A stretch of DNA of 64,000 nt from Gemmatimonadaceae bacterium (GCA_037721215.1 JBBJNV010000020.1:21448-85447); one strand, 5' to 3'. Shown: positions 1 through 10,837, numbered from the stretch's first letter. Made by a program: numbers and translations. The notes: generated from the sequence alone by a model not told the origin.

Positions 1-2
1 GG

Positions 3-437
3 TTTTACGTCCTGTCGCCGGTGCCAAACAACAAAAGCGGTATCGACTGGAGCAAAGAGGCCAATCGATATTTCGCGCGCATCGTCGATGAGCTTGAAGC
101 GCGTGTTCTCCCAGGCATTTCAGATTCGCTGGTGTCCACTTCGTTTATGACGCCTCACGATTTCGAACACACTCTTCGCTCCGCCGACGGTTCTGCTTTC
201 GGTCCAGAGCCGATTCTCACGCAGTCGGCGTACTTTCGCTACCACAATCGCTCAGGCGACGTAGAGGGGCTTTACTTTGTTGGCGCGGGGACACATCCGG
301 GCGGAGGAGTGCCCGGGGTGCTTTCGTCAGCCCGGGTTTTGGAGCGGATTGTACCACGGCCCGCGAGCGCCGAGCCGCTCCCTCCGCGCGGCGCATCATC
401 GCGTCCGGGTGCAATCATCGCAATCACCGGCAACTGA
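3..437 (+). CDS. crtI: Phytoene desaturase, C-terminal part (5' end outside window)
   Basis: This is the C-terminal ~144 residues of a CrtI-type, FAD-dependent phytoene desaturase, which introduces double bonds into phytoene on the way to lycopene. The open frame runs off the left edge and reads FYVLSPVPNN at its first visible residues, a typical CrtI stretch before the last FAD-contacting region. The diagnostic C-terminal FAD motif GLYFVGAGTHPGGGVPGV is present, followed by a short non-conserved Pro/Arg-rich tail. An internal GTG at 21 is not the true start because the homology continues upstream of it. The stop at 435-437 lies 10 bases before the lycopene cyclase start, so the genes are probably co-transcribed. 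Family assignment is firm; the number of desaturation steps cannot be told from this fragment. Confidence 0.9.
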   Translation, partial: FYVLSPVPNNKSGIDWSKEANRYFARIVDELEARVLPGISDSLVSTSFMTPHDFEHTLRSADGSAFGPEPILTQSAYFRYHNRSGDVEGLYFVGAGTHPGGGVPGVLSSARVLERIVPRPASAEPLPPRGASSRPGAIIAITGN

Positions 438-447
438 TGGCAGGTGC

Positions 448-1185
448 GTGACGTACCTGCAGTTTCATTTCTACTTCATCGTTCCACCGTTGATACTGCT
501 CGCGGCGGGGCGACCGTGGCGCAAAGTCGACGGCCGGGCGCTGCGATTCCTGTTGCTGCTCGCGCTGATCGCCTTTCTGTACGCAACGCCGTGGGACAAC
601 TATCTGGTGTGGCGTGGTGCATGGGCCTACGATCCGGATCGTGTTGCCGGCGTGGTTGGTTATGTGCCGATGGAGGAATACCTTTTTTTCATTCTGCAGC
701 CGCTGTTGACGGGTTGCTGGCTTTATCATTTGATGGGAAGGGAAGGGCGGGCTCACGTAAAACAGGCTGTGCCGGGTTTCGGAAATCGCGTCCGGATTGC
801 CGGCGCTCTCTCCTATGCCACCGCCGCCGTCGCTGGCGCATTTTGTCTCACGCGTCCAGAAGGCACCTACCTCGGTCTCATTCTCGTCTGGGCCGCTCCC
901 ATCCTTGCCGCGCAATGGGCATACGCCGGACATCGGATATTCACGTATCGACGAACCGCCTTACTCGGCGTGGCCATTCCGACTTTATACCTGTCCGTAG
1001 CGGATGCGATCGCGATCCGTGCTGGAATCTGGCGCATCTCGGATGCTCACAGCTTCGGACTTGAACTGTTCGGCCTGCCAATTGAGGAAGCGGTTTTTTT
1101 TCTCGTCACCAACATCCTTGTAGTCCAGGGCCTGATCCTGTTCATCGCTCCGCCAGCGCGAGTACGCGGCCGCGTCGATGCCTGA
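448..1185 (+). CDS. Lycopene cyclase, fused CrtYc-CrtYd type
   Basis: A 245-residue polytopic membrane protein of the lycopene cyclase domain family, which would close the beta-ionone rings of lycopene. Two homologous halves are visible, each about 100 residues: the first carries PMEEYLFF near residue 75, the second PIEEAVFF near residue 215. In actinobacteria the halves are separate subunits (CrtYc and CrtYd), while here and in fungal CarRA-type proteins they are joined. Six to seven hydrophobic segments are evident. The frame is open upstream to 277, but homology starts at [12 protein letters not shown], so I chose the GTG at 448, ten bases after crtI. The stop overlaps the next start by 8 bases (ATGCCTGA), supporting an operon. 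Confidence 0.85.
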   Translation: MTYLQFHFYFIVPPLILLAAGRPWRKVDGRALRFLLLLALIAFLYATPWDNYLVWRGAWAYDPDRVAGVVGYVPMEEYLFFILQPLLTGCWLYHLMGREGRAHVKQAVPGFGNRVRIAGALSYATAAVAGAFCLTRPEGTYLGLILVWAAPILAAQWAYAGHRIFTYRRTALLGVAIPTLYLSVADAIAIRAGIWRISDAHSFGLELFGLPIEEAVFFLVTNILVVQGLILFIAPPARVRGRVDA

Positions 1186-2713
1186 CTACGACGTAATAGT
1201 CGTGGGTGCCGGTCACAATGCGCTCGTCACTGCCTGCTACGTCGCGCAAGCCGGTTACAGTGTCGCTGTGTTCGAACGGAGGGATCAGGTGGGCGGCGCT
1301 GTATCGACAAAAGAAGTCATCCCCGGTTATCAGTTCGATCTTGGCGGCAGCGCGCACATCCTTATCCGCCTCACGCCGATTGTCGAGGAGCTCGGCCTCG
1401 AACGCTTCGGGCTTCAATACCTCGAACTGGACCCGCTGTTCTTCGCTCCGTTTCTTGATGGAGACTCAATGTTCATCTACCGTGATGAGGATCGCACGGT
1501 TGCGGAGCTCGAAGCGAAATTCCCATCGCAGGGTGAAGCCTACAAACGTTTTATCGATGACTGGCGGCCCTTCGCAGGCCTTGTCAAGGAAGCATTTCTC
1601 AGCCCGCCGGGTCCGCTTGAACTGGGGAAGCGATTTGTATTCAACCGCGCTCTTCGCAACGACTGGCAACGCGCACTCGGGACGATCCTGCGCCCGTATG
1701 GTGAAGTGGCGGACAGCTACTTCTCCGAAGAAAAAGTAAAGGCGCCGCTGGTGTGGATGGCGGCGCAGTCCGGTCCGCCACCAACCGAGCCGCTCTCGGC
1801 GCCGTTCCTGTTGTGGCAGCCACTCTATCATGAAGGGGGTATCGCCCGACCGCGCGGGGGCTCGGGAATGCTGAGCGAAGCACTTCGCAGAAAACTGCAA
1901 TCCAACGGAGGTGAAGTGCATGTCTCCGCGCATGTGGACGAGATTCTTGTCGAGGGCGGGCGAGCCGTGGGTGTGCGCGTTGCGGGCACCATTTACACGT
2001 CGCGTGCGGTGATTTCGGGGACTCACGCGATGGAGACTTTCGGGCGCCTTTTGCCCGAGGCACATCGGCCACCGGGAGCGTTGGGCATGCGCGCCGGAAA
2101 TGGGTTCGGCGCTGTACTGCGACTCGCACTGAGCGGGCCAGTATCATACACAGCGCATCCGGGCGCCGAGGCGCGCGTTGCGCTCCAGTTGTTATGCGAG
2201 AATCGTCTGCAACTGATGACCGCATATGGCGACTATCTGCGCGGCGAGCCCGCAGCTGAACCGCCGATTGTAGCAATGACGTTCTCAGCGGTAGACGATT
2301 CTCTCGCCCCGCCCGGAGGCGAAGTGCTGTGGCTGTGGGCTCAATATTTTCCGTACGAGCTCGCGAGCGGAAACTGGGATGAGATCGGCCCTGTCATTGC
2401 CGACCGGATTCTGACCGCCTACGAGCGTTATGCCCCGGGAACCCGTGAGCGAGTCGTCGGCTCGCTATTCCAGCATCCGCTCTGGCTGGAGCGTGAGCTG
2501 GGGTTGCACCGCGGCAACGTTATGCACCTGGAGATGAGTGTCAGTCAGATGTTCTCGCTGCGTCCGTTTGCCGGTATGTCCGGCTATCGTACTCATCTAG
2601 GGGGTCTCTATCTCACCGGCGCAAGCACTCATCCGGGAGGCGGCATCATGGGCGCCTCGGGGCGAAACGCGGCCCGGGTTCTCCTTCGAGACCTGAGCCG
2701 GCGAAAGATCTGA
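1178..2713 (+). CDS. crtO: CrtO-type carotenoid ketolase/desaturase-like FAD oxidoreductase
   Basis: A 511-residue FAD-dependent oxidoreductase of the CrtI/CrtO superfamily. The N-terminus has a dinucleotide-binding fold ([15 protein letters not shown], then an acidic residue in VFERR and VGGAVST). The middle has [11 protein letters not shown] and the C-terminus [13 protein letters not shown] and [14 protein letters not shown]. These are the marks of CrtO-type beta-carotene ketolases (510-540 residues) rather than of CrtI. The likely role is introducing a keto group on the ring made by the cyclase encoded just upstream; a 3,4-desaturase role cannot be excluded. The ATG overlaps the cyclase stop by 8 bases, so translation is probably coupled. 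Last gene of the visible carotenoid operon. Confidence 0.8.
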   Translation: MPDYDVIVVGAGHNALVTACYVAQAGYSVAVFERRDQVGGAVSTKEVIPGYQFDLGGSAHILIRLTPIVEELGLERFGLQYLELDPLFFAPFLDGDSMFIYRDEDRTVAELEAKFPSQGEAYKRFIDDWRPFAGLVKEAFLSPPGPLELGKRFVFNRALRNDWQRALGTILRPYGEVADSYFSEEKVKAPLVWMAAQSGPPPTEPLSAPFLLWQPLYHEGGIARPRGGSGMLSEALRRKLQSNGGEVHVSAHVDEILVEGGRAVGVRVAGTIYTSRAVISGTHAMETFGRLLPEAHRPPGALGMRAGNGFGAVLRLALSGPVSYTAHPGAEARVALQLLCENRLQLMTAYGDYLRGEPAAEPPIVAMTFSAVDDSLAPPGGEVLWLWAQYFPYELASGNWDEIGPVIADRILTAYERYAPGTRERVVGSLFQHPLWLERELGLHRGNVMHLEMSVSQMFSLRPFAGMSGYRTHLGGLYLTGASTHPGGGIMGASGRNAARVLLRDLSRRKI

Positions 2714-2780
2714 GCAGACAACTCCTTATGTCGTAAAATTATCTGCGGTCTCTCACAATATTCCAACGGAGAAGGTTACG

Positions 2781-3560
2781 ATGGCGACGGGAATACGGAA
2801 AACGGGTGAATTCTGCTGGATCAACATGCTCACGCCGCAGCCGCCGCAGGCACGAGAGTTTTTCAGCAAGCTCCTTGGCTGGACCTACACCGACGTTCCG
2901 GGCATGGACTCCGGCAACATCATCCAGATGAATGGGCATAATATCGGAGGGTTGTGGGACCTCGAAAGCCCCATGACGCCGCCGGGAACGCCGCCCGCAA
3001 TCGGTGTCATGGTGAAGATCGACAGCGCCGACGACATGGTTAAAAAAGTGACGGCGCTCGGCGGAACCGCGAATCCGCCGATGGACATCATGGAGAACGG
3101 GCGAATGGTCGGATGCGTTGATCCGAACGGTGCCGCCATCGATCTGTGGGAGGCGAAGAATCAGCCAGGGATGGACGGAGACAGCACGCAGCACGGCGCT
3201 CCAAGCTGGTTCGAGACGCTGACGACGGACGCCGGACGCGCGCGGGAGTTCTACAGTGAGCTCTTTGGCTGGACGTCCGAGGACCAGCAGATGCCGGGTT
3301 TCAAGTACACGACCTTCAGCCTCGGTAGCGAACCGGTGGCAGGCATGTTTCCGCTGACGCGCGAAATGGGGGAAATGCCCCCGCACTGGGCGACTTATTT
3401 CACGGTTGACGATCCCGACAAGACTGCGGAGAGGGTAACTGAGCTGGGGGGGAGTGTCTTCATGCCATTGATGGATATCGATGGCGTGGGACGCATGGCC
3501 GGCGTAAGCTCACCGCAAGGGATCATGTTTTATGTCATCAAATATTTTCCAATGACGTAG
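2781..3560 (+). CDS. Two-domain VOC (glyoxalase/bleomycin-resistance fold) protein
   Basis: A 259-residue protein made of two vicinal-oxygen-chelate modules. The first starts at GEFCWINMLTP (about residue 9) and the second at GAPSWFETLTTD (about residue 140). Each has the REFFSKLLGWT / REFYSELFGWT helix typical of this superfamily and ends in a D-P-x-G-A or S-P-Q-G strand. It resembles the CFP30B-like group, whose substrates are mostly unknown, so no reaction is assigned. The ATG is preceded by AGAAGG at a normal spacing. It stands alone, 67 bases after crtO, with a possible promoter element (TAAAAT) in that gap, and converges on the catalase gene. Confidence 0.85.
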   Translation: MATGIRKTGEFCWINMLTPQPPQAREFFSKLLGWTYTDVPGMDSGNIIQMNGHNIGGLWDLESPMTPPGTPPAIGVMVKIDSADDMVKKVTALGGTANPPMDIMENGRMVGCVDPNGAAIDLWEAKNQPGMDGDSTQHGAPSWFETLTTDAGRAREFYSELFGWTSEDQQMPGFKYTTFSLGSEPVAGMFPLTREMGEMPPHWATYFTVDDPDKTAERVTELGGSVFMPLMDIDGVGRMAGVSSPQGIMFYVIKYFPMT

Positions 3561-3622
3561 AACGAAAGCGCGCCTCGCAATCGGAAGGCGGCGTGTGACG
3601 GGCAGCTGATACCGAATACACC

Positions 3623-3655
3623 AACGCTGCGCAAACCAGTGGCTTGCGCAGCGTT
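3623..3655. terminator. 12-bp perfect inverted repeat between convergent genes
   Basis: AACGCTGCGCAA (3623-3634) and TTGCGCAGCGTT (3644-3655) form a perfect 12-bp stem around a 9-base loop, exactly between the convergent VOC and catalase genes. There is no run of T on either side, so it would be a hairpin terminator without a U-tract or a 3' mRNA stabiliser working in both directions. Confidence 0.6.
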
Positions 3656-3680
3656 GCGGTGAATAGAATGGCCCCCAGCG

Positions 3681-6119
3681 TCACACCATCGGCGGATCGC
3701 TCTCGCGCTCGGGATGGCGATGTCTGGTGAGCGCGGCGATGAACTTGTCGGCGGTGCTGCCGGTGGCGCCGGGGACGATGAGCAGACCTGGGTCGGCCTT
3801 TGCGCCATCTTTAGCGCCGGCAATGCCGGCTTTTTCGAGCAATGTGCGCGACGCCCCGAGCGCGAGAATCGTCTTGGCGTGCCGGTACTGGTTGGTCACG
3901 AACTCCATCGTGTGACCGTCCGAAGCGAGCGCCCGTACCCCAGCCTCTCCGTCGGGAAGGATGAGACCGTCGAACAGTACAGCTGGAGAATTTTCCATCG
4001 ACGCATCGGCCTCGAGAGTGCCACCGCTTGTCGTGGAATAAGTGCCAAGTCGCGGGCCCACAAAACGCGGTACCGCGCCGGCGTTGGTGAGGGAGGAATG
4101 CAGCGACTTCAATGAGTCGCCGTCGACGCCATTCGCAATGAGAATGGCAACCTTTCGCGTGCGGATACCAACTTCACCCGGCAGCGCTGTCAGAGACAAT
4201 GCCGGTGACTCGGTGACCTCTGGCTTCGGCGGGTTCTCGAGTACACGTGGCAATGGATCCGGGAGATCGATGCCAAGTCCTTTCGCGACCTGTGCTGCCA
4301 GATCCTCGTCCACGTTTCGCAGCGATGCAACCATCCGCACGCGGATTGCTGGAACCGTGAGCTTGCTCAGCTCGAACCGCAATGCGCCAACAATGTGCTG
4401 CTTTTCCCAATCGGTCTGGCTGTTGTAGAAAAGCGTCGCCTGCGCGTAATGCTCGGCGAATTTTTCAGGTTTGCCACGCAGTTTGTCTTCCTGCACCGGC
4501 TGCGGGAACGACACGAAGCCTTTGGCGCCTGCCTGAAAAGGACAGCCGCCGCCAAGCGAATTGGGCTCGTAAGAAACGCGTCCGCGCGCGATTGACTGGC
4601 GATGCATGCCGTCGCGCTGATTGTTGTGGACGGCCGCAACAGGAGCGTTGATCGGAATCTCGTGGAAGTTCGGCCCGCCAAGTCGCGAGATCTGAGTGTC
4701 GACGTAGGAGTGGATTCGTCCGGCGAGCAGGGGATCGTTGGAGAAGTCGATACCGGGCACCACATGCGCCGTGCAGAACGCAACCTGCTCCGTTTCGGCA
4801 AAGAAGTTGTCGGGGTTGCGATTCAGAGTCATGCGGCCAACGGGCCTGACCGGCACGAGCTCCTCCGGTATGATTTTGGTCGCATCAAGAATGTCGAAGC
4901 TGAATCGTTCAGACTCTTCTTCGGTAAAGATCTGGAGTCCGAGCTCCCATTCCGGGTACTCGCCAGCCTCGATTGCCTCCCAAAGATCGCGGCGGTGAAA
5001 ATCCGGGTCGGCGCCCATTATTTTTGCGGCTTCGTCCCATACCAGTGAATGCGTTCCCTGCTTCGGCTTCCAGTGGAACTTCACGAAGACCGATTCGCCC
5101 GCCTCGTTTACAAAGCGGTAGCTGTGAACTCCGAACCCCTGCATCATGCGGTAGCTGCGGGGAAGACCGCGATCCGACATCGCCCACATGATCATGTGTG
5201 TCGACTCTGGCATCAGTGAGATAAAATCCCAGAACGTGTCGTGGGCTGACGCTGCCTGCGGCATGCCGTGGTGAGGTTCAGGCTTCACCGCGTGAATGAG
5301 GTCCGGAAACTTCATTGCGTCCTGAATGAAAAAAACAGGGATATTGTTTCCCACGAGATCCCAGTTGCCTTCGTCCGTGTAGAATTTGACGGCAAATCCT
5401 CTTACGTCGCGCGCGGTATCGACCGAGCCACGTTCCCCGGCGACAGTGGAGAAGCGCACAAACACCGGTGTCTGCTTGCCCGCTTCTTTGAAAGGAGCCG
5501 CGCGCGTGATGTCAGTGAGCGGCTCGTAGCATTCGAACACACCATGCGCGCCAGAGCCGCGAGCGTGAACGATGCGCTCCGGAATTCGCTCGTGGTCGAA
5601 GTGGGTGATTTTTTCGCGAAGGATGAAATCCTCGAGCAGCGTTGGCCCGCGAAGCCCTGCCTTGAGCGAATTCTGATTGTCGCCGATGGCGACGCCCTGA
5701 TTGGTGGTGAGGGCGCGCCCGCTGTTGTCCACCCGCACGCGGTCGAGCGGCCCTGTCATCCGATTGACACCGTCCGGTGAATCGCCAGTTCCAGTCTTGT
5801 CCGACGCGTTGGCTTCGCTGACGGTGCTGCTCCCAACAACCGGCGACGGTGCTTCCACGGAGAAGCCAGTGGGCGGTGCGACCGCATTCGCGGCGCCGAA
5901 TTCGCCGGGCTTGTTGGTGTTGTGCGTAACCTGGGAGACCATCGCTTCGGTATCTGCGGCTTTCACCGATAGCATGTCGTTGGGCGGTGGCGGGGCGGTA
6001 TTCGACGGACTGCTCGAAGTATTCCGGGAAGGAGTTTTTGCAGCCGACGATCCGGATTTCGAGTTGCTGCTCTTCGGTAATTGGGAAGCCGGCGGGGCCG
6101 GCGCTTTCTTTTTAGCCAT
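3681..6119 (-). CDS. katE: Large-subunit monofunctional catalase (HPII/KatE type)
   Basis: An 812-residue clade-2 heme catalase that dismutates hydrogen peroxide. From the start there is a ~120-residue Ser/Pro/Ala-rich extension, then the catalase core. The distal His is in [12 protein letters not shown] (His185), the essential Asn in [14 protein letters not shown], and the heme-ligand Tyr in [17 protein letters not shown]. The C-terminal ~150 residues form the DJ-1/PfpI-like domain specific to large catalases, beginning at [14 protein letters not shown]. coli HPII has 753 residues, so the extra length is in the N-terminal tail. The frame is open to 6218, but [10 protein letters not shown] at 6119 is the better start; no clear Shine-Dalgarno is visible. 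It is transcribed alone. Confidence 0.93.
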   Translation of the reverse strand: MAKKKAPAPPASQLPKSSNSKSGSSAAKTPSRNTSSSPSNTAPPPPNDMLSVKAADTEAMVSQVTHNTNKPGEFGAANAVAPPTGFSVEAPSPVVGSSTVSEANASDKTGTGDSPDGVNRMTGPLDRVRVDNSGRALTTNQGVAIGDNQNSLKAGLRGPTLLEDFILREKITHFDHERIPERIVHARGSGAHGVFECYEPLTDITRAAPFKEAGKQTPVFVRFSTVAGERGSVDTARDVRGFAVKFYTDEGNWDLVGNNIPVFFIQDAMKFPDLIHAVKPEPHHGMPQAASAHDTFWDFISLMPESTHMIMWAMSDRGLPRSYRMMQGFGVHSYRFVNEAGESVFVKFHWKPKQGTHSLVWDEAAKIMGADPDFHRRDLWEAIEAGEYPEWELGLQIFTEEESERFSFDILDATKIIPEELVPVRPVGRMTLNRNPDNFFAETEQVAFCTAHVVPGIDFSNDPLLAGRIHSYVDTQISRLGGPNFHEIPINAPVAAVHNNQRDGMHRQSIARGRVSYEPNSLGGGCPFQAGAKGFVSFPQPVQEDKLRGKPEKFAEHYAQATLFYNSQTDWEKQHIVGALRFELSKLTVPAIRVRMVASLRNVDEDLAAQVAKGLGIDLPDPLPRVLENPPKPEVTESPALSLTALPGEVGIRTRKVAILIANGVDGDSLKSLHSSLTNAGAVPRFVGPRLGTYSTTSGGTLEADASMENSPAVLFDGLILPDGEAGVRALASDGHTMEFVTNQYRHAKTILALGASRTLLEKAGIAGAKDGAKADPGLLIVPGATGSTADKFIAALTRHRHPERESDPPMV

Positions 6120-6256
6120 GGATGGACGGGGGAAAGAGAGGCTGGACTCGCAGCCCGGGACCCTGCCCCGACCGCATTCGCGGAGTGGCAGCGAGTTTGT
6201 TTCCCACGCCCCATGCAAAAGCTGCGCTCGGTCGGCGAAAGCTCTCGTAATTCCGA

Positions 6257-6715
6257 CTAGCTCTGCCTGAGTGCCCTCGTCAGCGCCCGGTCGAGTGCGT
6301 TGGCGAACGCCTGTTTTTCGCGCGAACCGTAGGGCGCGTGGCCGCCGGTCTCCACGCCGGAACTTCGAAGACCGTCCATGAAATTTCTTACCGAGAGCCG
6401 CTCGCCGATGCTCTCCGCGGTGTACTCCTCGCCTCGCGGGTCGATCACGACAACTCTCTTCGGCACCAGCAGCGCAGCCAGCGGGATATCGGCCGTGACC
6501 GCGACATCGCCCGCCTCGGCGTGCTCTGCGATGTAGAGGTCGGCCACGTCAGGCCCGCCGTCGACGCGGATTGCCGTGAGGGACGCGTAGCCGGCGGGAA
6601 GCTGAACCCGCTGGTTGGCGACCAGCACAGTCTCGAGCCCCAGCCGCTCGGACGCGCGGAAGCAGACCTCCTTTACCTCACGCGGCGCTGCATCCGCATC
6701 GATCCACAGCTTCAT
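6257..6715 (-). CDS. DUF188 (YaiI/YqxD) family protein
   Basis: A 152-residue protein of the YaiI/YqxD family. It starts with [16 protein letters not shown], whose paired Asp residues form the conserved acidic site, and has [12 protein letters not shown] and the hydrophobic [18 protein letters not shown]. The fold is related to PIN-like nucleases, but the cellular role is not established. The open frame extends to 6781; the conserved start MKLWIDAD fixes 6715. It lies between the catalase and permease genes on the same strand, separated by 95 bases from the permease stop, and may be read from that direction. Confidence 0.85.
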   Translation of the reverse strand: MKLWIDADAAPREVKEVCFRASERLGLETVLVANQRVQLPAGYASLTAIRVDGGPDVADLYIAEHAEAGDVAVTADIPLAALLVPKRVVVIDPRGEEYTAESIGERLSVRNFMDGLRSSGVETGGHAPYGSREKQAFANALDRALTRALRQS

Positions 6716-6810
6716 CGATGCGAATGGGTTAACGTGATGCGACTGGGTAACGAAGGTGATCGACAAACATCGTCGCGACACATGAGGAGCGCCAGGCGTT
6801 GCTCGCTGCT

Positions 6811-8187
6811 TCAGCCGGCGTCGGTTCTGTTCCTCTGACTCCGCCAGATCAGATAGACCGGCAAACCTGCCGCTACAATCCCTGCGCTGAGCAAAGTCGC
6901 CGAGGGTCGCTTGATTAGCGCATTCGCCATCATTACTGATACGCCAATCAGGAAGATTGCGGGGATAACTGGATAACCGGCGGTGCGATAAGGCCGGTGA
7001 AGCTCTGGACGCCGTCGGCGAAGCACGAACACTGCGGCTACAGTCATCGCAATGAACGGATAGAGCAGGAGAACGAACGCCTCGGCGAGCTGCTCAAATG
7101 TCCTTACCGAAGCGTTGAGTACCGTAAGCGCGACGATTACCGCGGTTGCAACATGTGGTGTCTGGTAACGCGGATGAATTGCGGCAACGCTGCGGAAAAA
7201 CAGCCGATCTTCAGCCATCGCGTAGAACACGCGGGGGCCGGTCATGATCCCGGCGTTGAGTCCGCCAAATGTCGAGAGCATCACGAGGGCCGCGACCAGC
7301 GCCGCACCACCTGCGCCGGCCACGCGAGTCATTGCGTCAGCGGCGACGGCCTTCGACGCTGCCATATCCGCGAGAGGAAGAGCATACAGATACGCCAAGT
7401 TAATGGAGAGATATGCGATCACGATGACTACCGCGGCCCCACCCAGTGCCCGTGGAAGGGCGCGTTCGGGATCGCGGATTTCCCCCGCAACGAGCGTGGC
7501 CGCAATCCATCCGTCATACGCGAAAAGCGCCGCGATGAGCGCGACACCGAAACCGCCGGAGCTCCACGGTGATAACGAGGGTGCCGTCGCGAGCGCACCT
7601 GCCTGTGCATCGCCGAGCGCGAAAATCGCCACCGCCAGAACTAGAAGCGCGACGACCTTCGCCAGCGTCGACGCGTTCTGAATGGCGGCGCCCAGCCGTA
7701 CCGAGCGGTAATTCGCCAATCCGACCAGAATAATCAGCGCTACCGCCACCATTCGCCCCTGTCCGTCTTCCAGTGGCACGAAGGTCCGCAGGTAGGCAAC
7801 GAAAATCAGCGCAGTTCCTGCCGAGGCTGCCGAGCGGATGAAAAACCAGGACCAGCCGAAGAGGAAAGCAGCGAGTGGGCCGTATGCTTCGCGCAGGTAC
7901 ACGTACAATCCACCCGCGCGCGGGAACATTGCCGCGAGCTCGGCGAGGGTCAGCGCGCCGCAGAGGGTGATTACACCGCCAAGCACCCAGACGAGAATCG
8001 CTGCGCCGACGCTCCCCGACTCTGCGGCCACGGTGCTTGGAACGCGGAAGATGCCGCTGCCAATTGTCAGGCCTACCGCCGCTGCCGCCGCGCTCCACAC
8101 CCCAAGGCTGCGCGGCAACCGGTCCTCGCGGATAACACTTTCCGAAGTGCTGGCGGATCGTAAATCGGCAGTGGGTCGCGAGGTCAT
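6811..8187 (-). CDS. APC-family amino acid permease
   Basis: A 458-residue secondary transporter with about twelve hydrophobic segments. The first helix has the APC substrate-binding motif [13 protein letters not shown] (about residue 38), followed by the conserved [22 protein letters not shown] (about residue 85). It most resembles the LAT/YhdG-like amino-acid transporters. The substrate cannot be deduced. The ATG at 8187 follows a plausible AAAGGA ribosome site, and a TGATAAAT element lies about 30 bases upstream in the divergent region shared with the aldo/keto reductase. Confidence 0.88.
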   Translation of the reverse strand: MTSRPTADLRSASTSESVIREDRLPRSLGVWSAAAAAVGLTIGSGIFRVPSTVAAESGSVGAAILVWVLGGVITLCGALTLAELAAMFPRAGGLYVYLREAYGPLAAFLFGWSWFFIRSAASAGTALIFVAYLRTFVPLEDGQGRMVAVALIILVGLANYRSVRLGAAIQNASTLAKVVALLVLAVAIFALGDAQAGALATAPSLSPWSSGGFGVALIAALFAYDGWIAATLVAGEIRDPERALPRALGGAAVVIVIAYLSINLAYLYALPLADMAASKAVAADAMTRVAGAGGAALVAALVMLSTFGGLNAGIMTGPRVFYAMAEDRLFFRSVAAIHPRYQTPHVATAVIVALTVLNASVRTFEQLAEAFVLLLYPFIAMTVAAVFVLRRRRPELHRPYRTAGYPVIPAIFLIGVSVMMANALIKRPSATLLSAGIVAAGLPVYLIWRSQRNRTDAG

Positions 8188-8320
8188 CGCAATGTCCTTT
8201 CAAGAGTGCGCTGATTTATCATGCATTCGGGGCTGCTGGTCTGCGTGCTGTGCAGCGACAACACAAGCTACGAGATTGTTGCAGCGAAGCGACAATCGAA
8301 AATCCGGACGGGGGGGTACG

Positions 8321-9295
8321 ATGCAATACGCACAACTTGGTCGAAGCGGTCTCACCGTTTCGCGCATATGCCTCGGCTGCATGAGCTACGGAAGCTCGAA
8401 ATGGCGCCCCTGGATACTGGATGAAGCCGAGGCAAGACCGTTTTACCGTAAGGCTCTCGACCTTGGAATAAACTTCTTCGATACCGCGGACATGTACTCC
8501 CTGGGAGTAAGCGAAGAAGTAACCGGCAAAGCATTGCGCGAGATGGCGAACACGGAGGAGATCGTGCTTGCCACCAAGGTTCATTTCCCGATGGGGAAAG
8601 GGCCAAACCTGGAAGGGCTTTCGCGAAAACACATTGTTCAGGGCTGCGAGGCGAGCCTTCGACGACTGGGCGTTGAGACTATCGACCTGTACCAGATTCA
8701 TCGGTTCGAAGGAACAGCGCCCATCGAGGAGACCCTCGGCGCGCTGCAGCATCTGGTTCAGCAGGGGAAGGTACGGTACATCGGGGCGAGCTCAGGTTAC
8801 GCATGGCAGATGGCCAGGGCACTGTCGGTTTCCGAGCGTAACGGTTGGGCTCGTTTCGTATCGATGCAGAATCATTACAACCTCATGTATCGCGAGGAGG
8901 AAAGAGAAATGATTCCGCTCTGCATCGAGGACGGAGTGGGTGTGATCCCGTGGTCGCCGCTGGCGCGCGGACGCCTCGCGCGCACCGGGCCGGCTGACGC
9001 TGGTGGAACGATGCGGGCCGAGAATGATCAATACGCGGTGGGTCTGTACGATTCGCCGGGCGACTCGGAAGTCATTGAAGCAAACCAGGCCGTGGCCGAA
9101 GAGATTGGTGCGCAGCCGGGCGAGGTAGCGCTCGCGTGGCTGTTATCGCGTCCGGGGGTTGTGGCGCCAATCATTGGCGCGACCAGGGTCGAACATCTCG
9201 ATACGGCGGCGAGAGCCCTGGAGTTGACCCTCAGCAACGAACAGGTCGGCCGGCTCGAGGCCGCGTACCGGCCTCACGCAATCAAGGGGCATTGA
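8321..9295 (+). CDS. Aldo/keto reductase (YajO-like)
   Basis: A 324-residue NADPH-dependent aldo/keto reductase. The catalytic tetrad is visible: Asp and Tyr in FFDTADMYSLGVSE, Lys in VLATKVHFP and His in IDLYQIHRFE. The cofactor-binding C-terminal loop reads VVAPIIGATRVEHL. The closest subgroup by pattern is YajO/AKR13-like enzymes. The ATG at 8321 sits after a run of seven G that can serve as ribosome site; the frame is open much further upstream (7838) but that part overlaps the permease gene antisense and has no homology. Divergent from the permease; the 133-base gap between them should hold both promoters. Confidence 0.9.
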   Translation: MQYAQLGRSGLTVSRICLGCMSYGSSKWRPWILDEAEARPFYRKALDLGINFFDTADMYSLGVSEEVTGKALREMANTEEIVLATKVHFPMGKGPNLEGLSRKHIVQGCEASLRRLGVETIDLYQIHRFEGTAPIEETLGALQHLVQQGKVRYIGASSGYAWQMARALSVSERNGWARFVSMQNHYNLMYREEEREMIPLCIEDGVGVIPWSPLARGRLARTGPADAGGTMRAENDQYAVGLYDSPGDSEVIEANQAVAEEIGAQPGEVALAWLLSRPGVVAPIIGATRVEHLDTAARALELTLSNEQVGRLEAAYRPHAIKGH

Positions 9296-9347
9296 CCGAC
9301 GGTGTCCGGGACTCGCGACCATTGATACAGAAAGCCGGGGCGAGCCA

Positions 9348-10823
9348 ATGACGCCGAGGCGAACGACAGATGCGAACAGCCCGATGATACTCCTCACCGG
9401 AGCAACCGGTTACGTCGGCGGCCGTCTTCTGCAACGACTGCAGGAGGATGGTCATAAGGTGCGCTGCCTCGCGCGCCGTCCTGAAGTTCTTGGGCAAAAG
9501 GCGATCTCTCCGACAGAAGTAGTAGCGGGCGATGTCCTCGACCGGGCGAGTCTCAATTCTGCGATGCGTGGGGTTGGGGTGGCTTACTATCTCATCCACT
9601 CCATGGGTTCGAGTGGGTCGTTTGAAGTGGCCGACCGGCAGGCTGCGCTGAACTTTGGCGAAGCAGCGATGAGTGCGGGTGTGAAACGGATTGTTTATCT
9701 GGGAGGCCTGGGCAGGGAGGACGAGGTGCTGTCGCCCCATCTCCGCAGTCGCCAGGAGGTAGGAGATATCCTGCGCAAGTCCGGCGTGCCCGTGCTCGAG
9801 TTTCGCGCGTCGATCATCATCGGTTCCGGCAGCCTGTCGTTTGAAATGATTCGCTCGCTGGTTGAGCGCCTGCCGATCATGATCACACCGAAATGGGTGA
9901 ACGTCCCGGCGCAGCCGATCGCTATCGACGATGTGCTGGAATATCTCGTTGCGGCGCTTGAGCTGCCCATCGCGCAATACCGCGTTTACGAGATTGGCGG
10001 TGCCGATCAGGTCTCGTATGCGGAAATCATGCGCGTATATGCGCGCCAGCGCGGTAAACGTTTTCGGATGCTGCCGGTTCCGGTTCTTACTCCGTTCCTG
10101 TCGAGTCTGTGGCTCGGGCTCGTCACACCTTTGTATGCGCGTATCGGAAGAAAACTGATCGAGAGCATCGTTCACACGACAGTGGTTCGCGATGAGGCGG
10201 CGCTCACGACCTTCGCCATACGTCCGGTTGGGGTAAACGATGCCATTCATCGCGCGCTTGCCGGCGAGGAAGCCCAGCATCTGGTGACGCGCTGGTCAGA
10301 CGCACGGTCATCAGCAGGGGAATCGCGCTCGTGGGATGGAGTACAGTTTGAACCACAGCTCATTGACTCCCGCACGGTGAGCGTGGCCACCACACCGCAA
10401 ATGGCGTTCAGGCCTATCCAGCGCATTGGAGGCGACACCGGATGGTATGCGTGGAACTGGCTCTGGGACGTGCGCGGGTTGCTCGATCTTGTCGCCGGCG
10501 GGGCAGGGATGAGGCGAGGACGTGCTTCTCCCACTACGCTTCGCGTCGGCGATACACTCGATTTCTGGCGCGTTGAATCGATAGTGCCTGACCGGCTCCT
10601 GAGGCTCGTGGCGGAAATGAAACTGCCGGGGCGAGCATGGCTCGAATTCGAGGTTACCGGCGAGGGTTCGTCAGCGATCATTCGGCAAACCGCGACTTTC
10701 GACCCAGTGGGGAAGGTCGGGATAGCGTACTGGTATGCGCTGTATCCACTGCATCAACTGGTGTTCAAGGGAATGCTTCAGGGTGTCGCACGCGCGGCCC
10801 TGGATGAACAGCGCCGGAGCTGA
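9348..10823 (+). CDS. NAD(P)-binding SDR protein with C-terminal DUF2867
   Basis: A 491-residue two-part protein. Residues ~12-300 are an atypical short-chain dehydrogenase/NmrA-like Rossmann domain, starting ILLTGATGYVGGRLL with the variant nucleotide loop and continuing with YYLIHSMG and VYLGGLGRE. The C-terminal ~170 residues match the DUF2867 (START-like) pattern around GGDTGWYAWNWLWDVRGLLD. This YbjT-like architecture is common in soil bacteria and lacks a known substrate. The start could also be the ATG at 9384 (MILLTGATG), where family homology begins. It follows the aldo/keto reductase by 52 bases and may share its transcript. Confidence 0.85.
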   Translation: MTPRRTTDANSPMILLTGATGYVGGRLLQRLQEDGHKVRCLARRPEVLGQKAISPTEVVAGDVLDRASLNSAMRGVGVAYYLIHSMGSSGSFEVADRQAALNFGEAAMSAGVKRIVYLGGLGREDEVLSPHLRSRQEVGDILRKSGVPVLEFRASIIIGSGSLSFEMIRSLVERLPIMITPKWVNVPAQPIAIDDVLEYLVAALELPIAQYRVYEIGGADQVSYAEIMRVYARQRGKRFRMLPVPVLTPFLSSLWLGLVTPLYARIGRKLIESIVHTTVVRDEAALTTFAIRPVGVNDAIHRALAGEEAQHLVTRWSDARSSAGESRSWDGVQFEPQLIDSRTVSVATTPQMAFRPIQRIGGDTGWYAWNWLWDVRGLLDLVAGGAGMRRGRASPTTLRVGDTLDFWRVESIVPDRLLRLVAEMKLPGRAWLEFEVTGEGSSAIIRQTATFDPVGKVGIAYWYALYPLHQLVFKGMLQGVARAALDEQRRS

Positions 10824-10837
10824 TCGCGGCTGGTAAT

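Noticed and set aside
5268..5780. Plus-strand frames across the catalase gene
   Set aside because: Antisense to conserved catalase motifs; no start signals or domain patterns.
9282..10280. A 332-codon minus-strand frame across the SDR-DUF2867 gene
   Set aside because: Antisense to a gene with clear Rossmann and DUF2867 motifs; the translation is rich in Arg/His and shows no domain.
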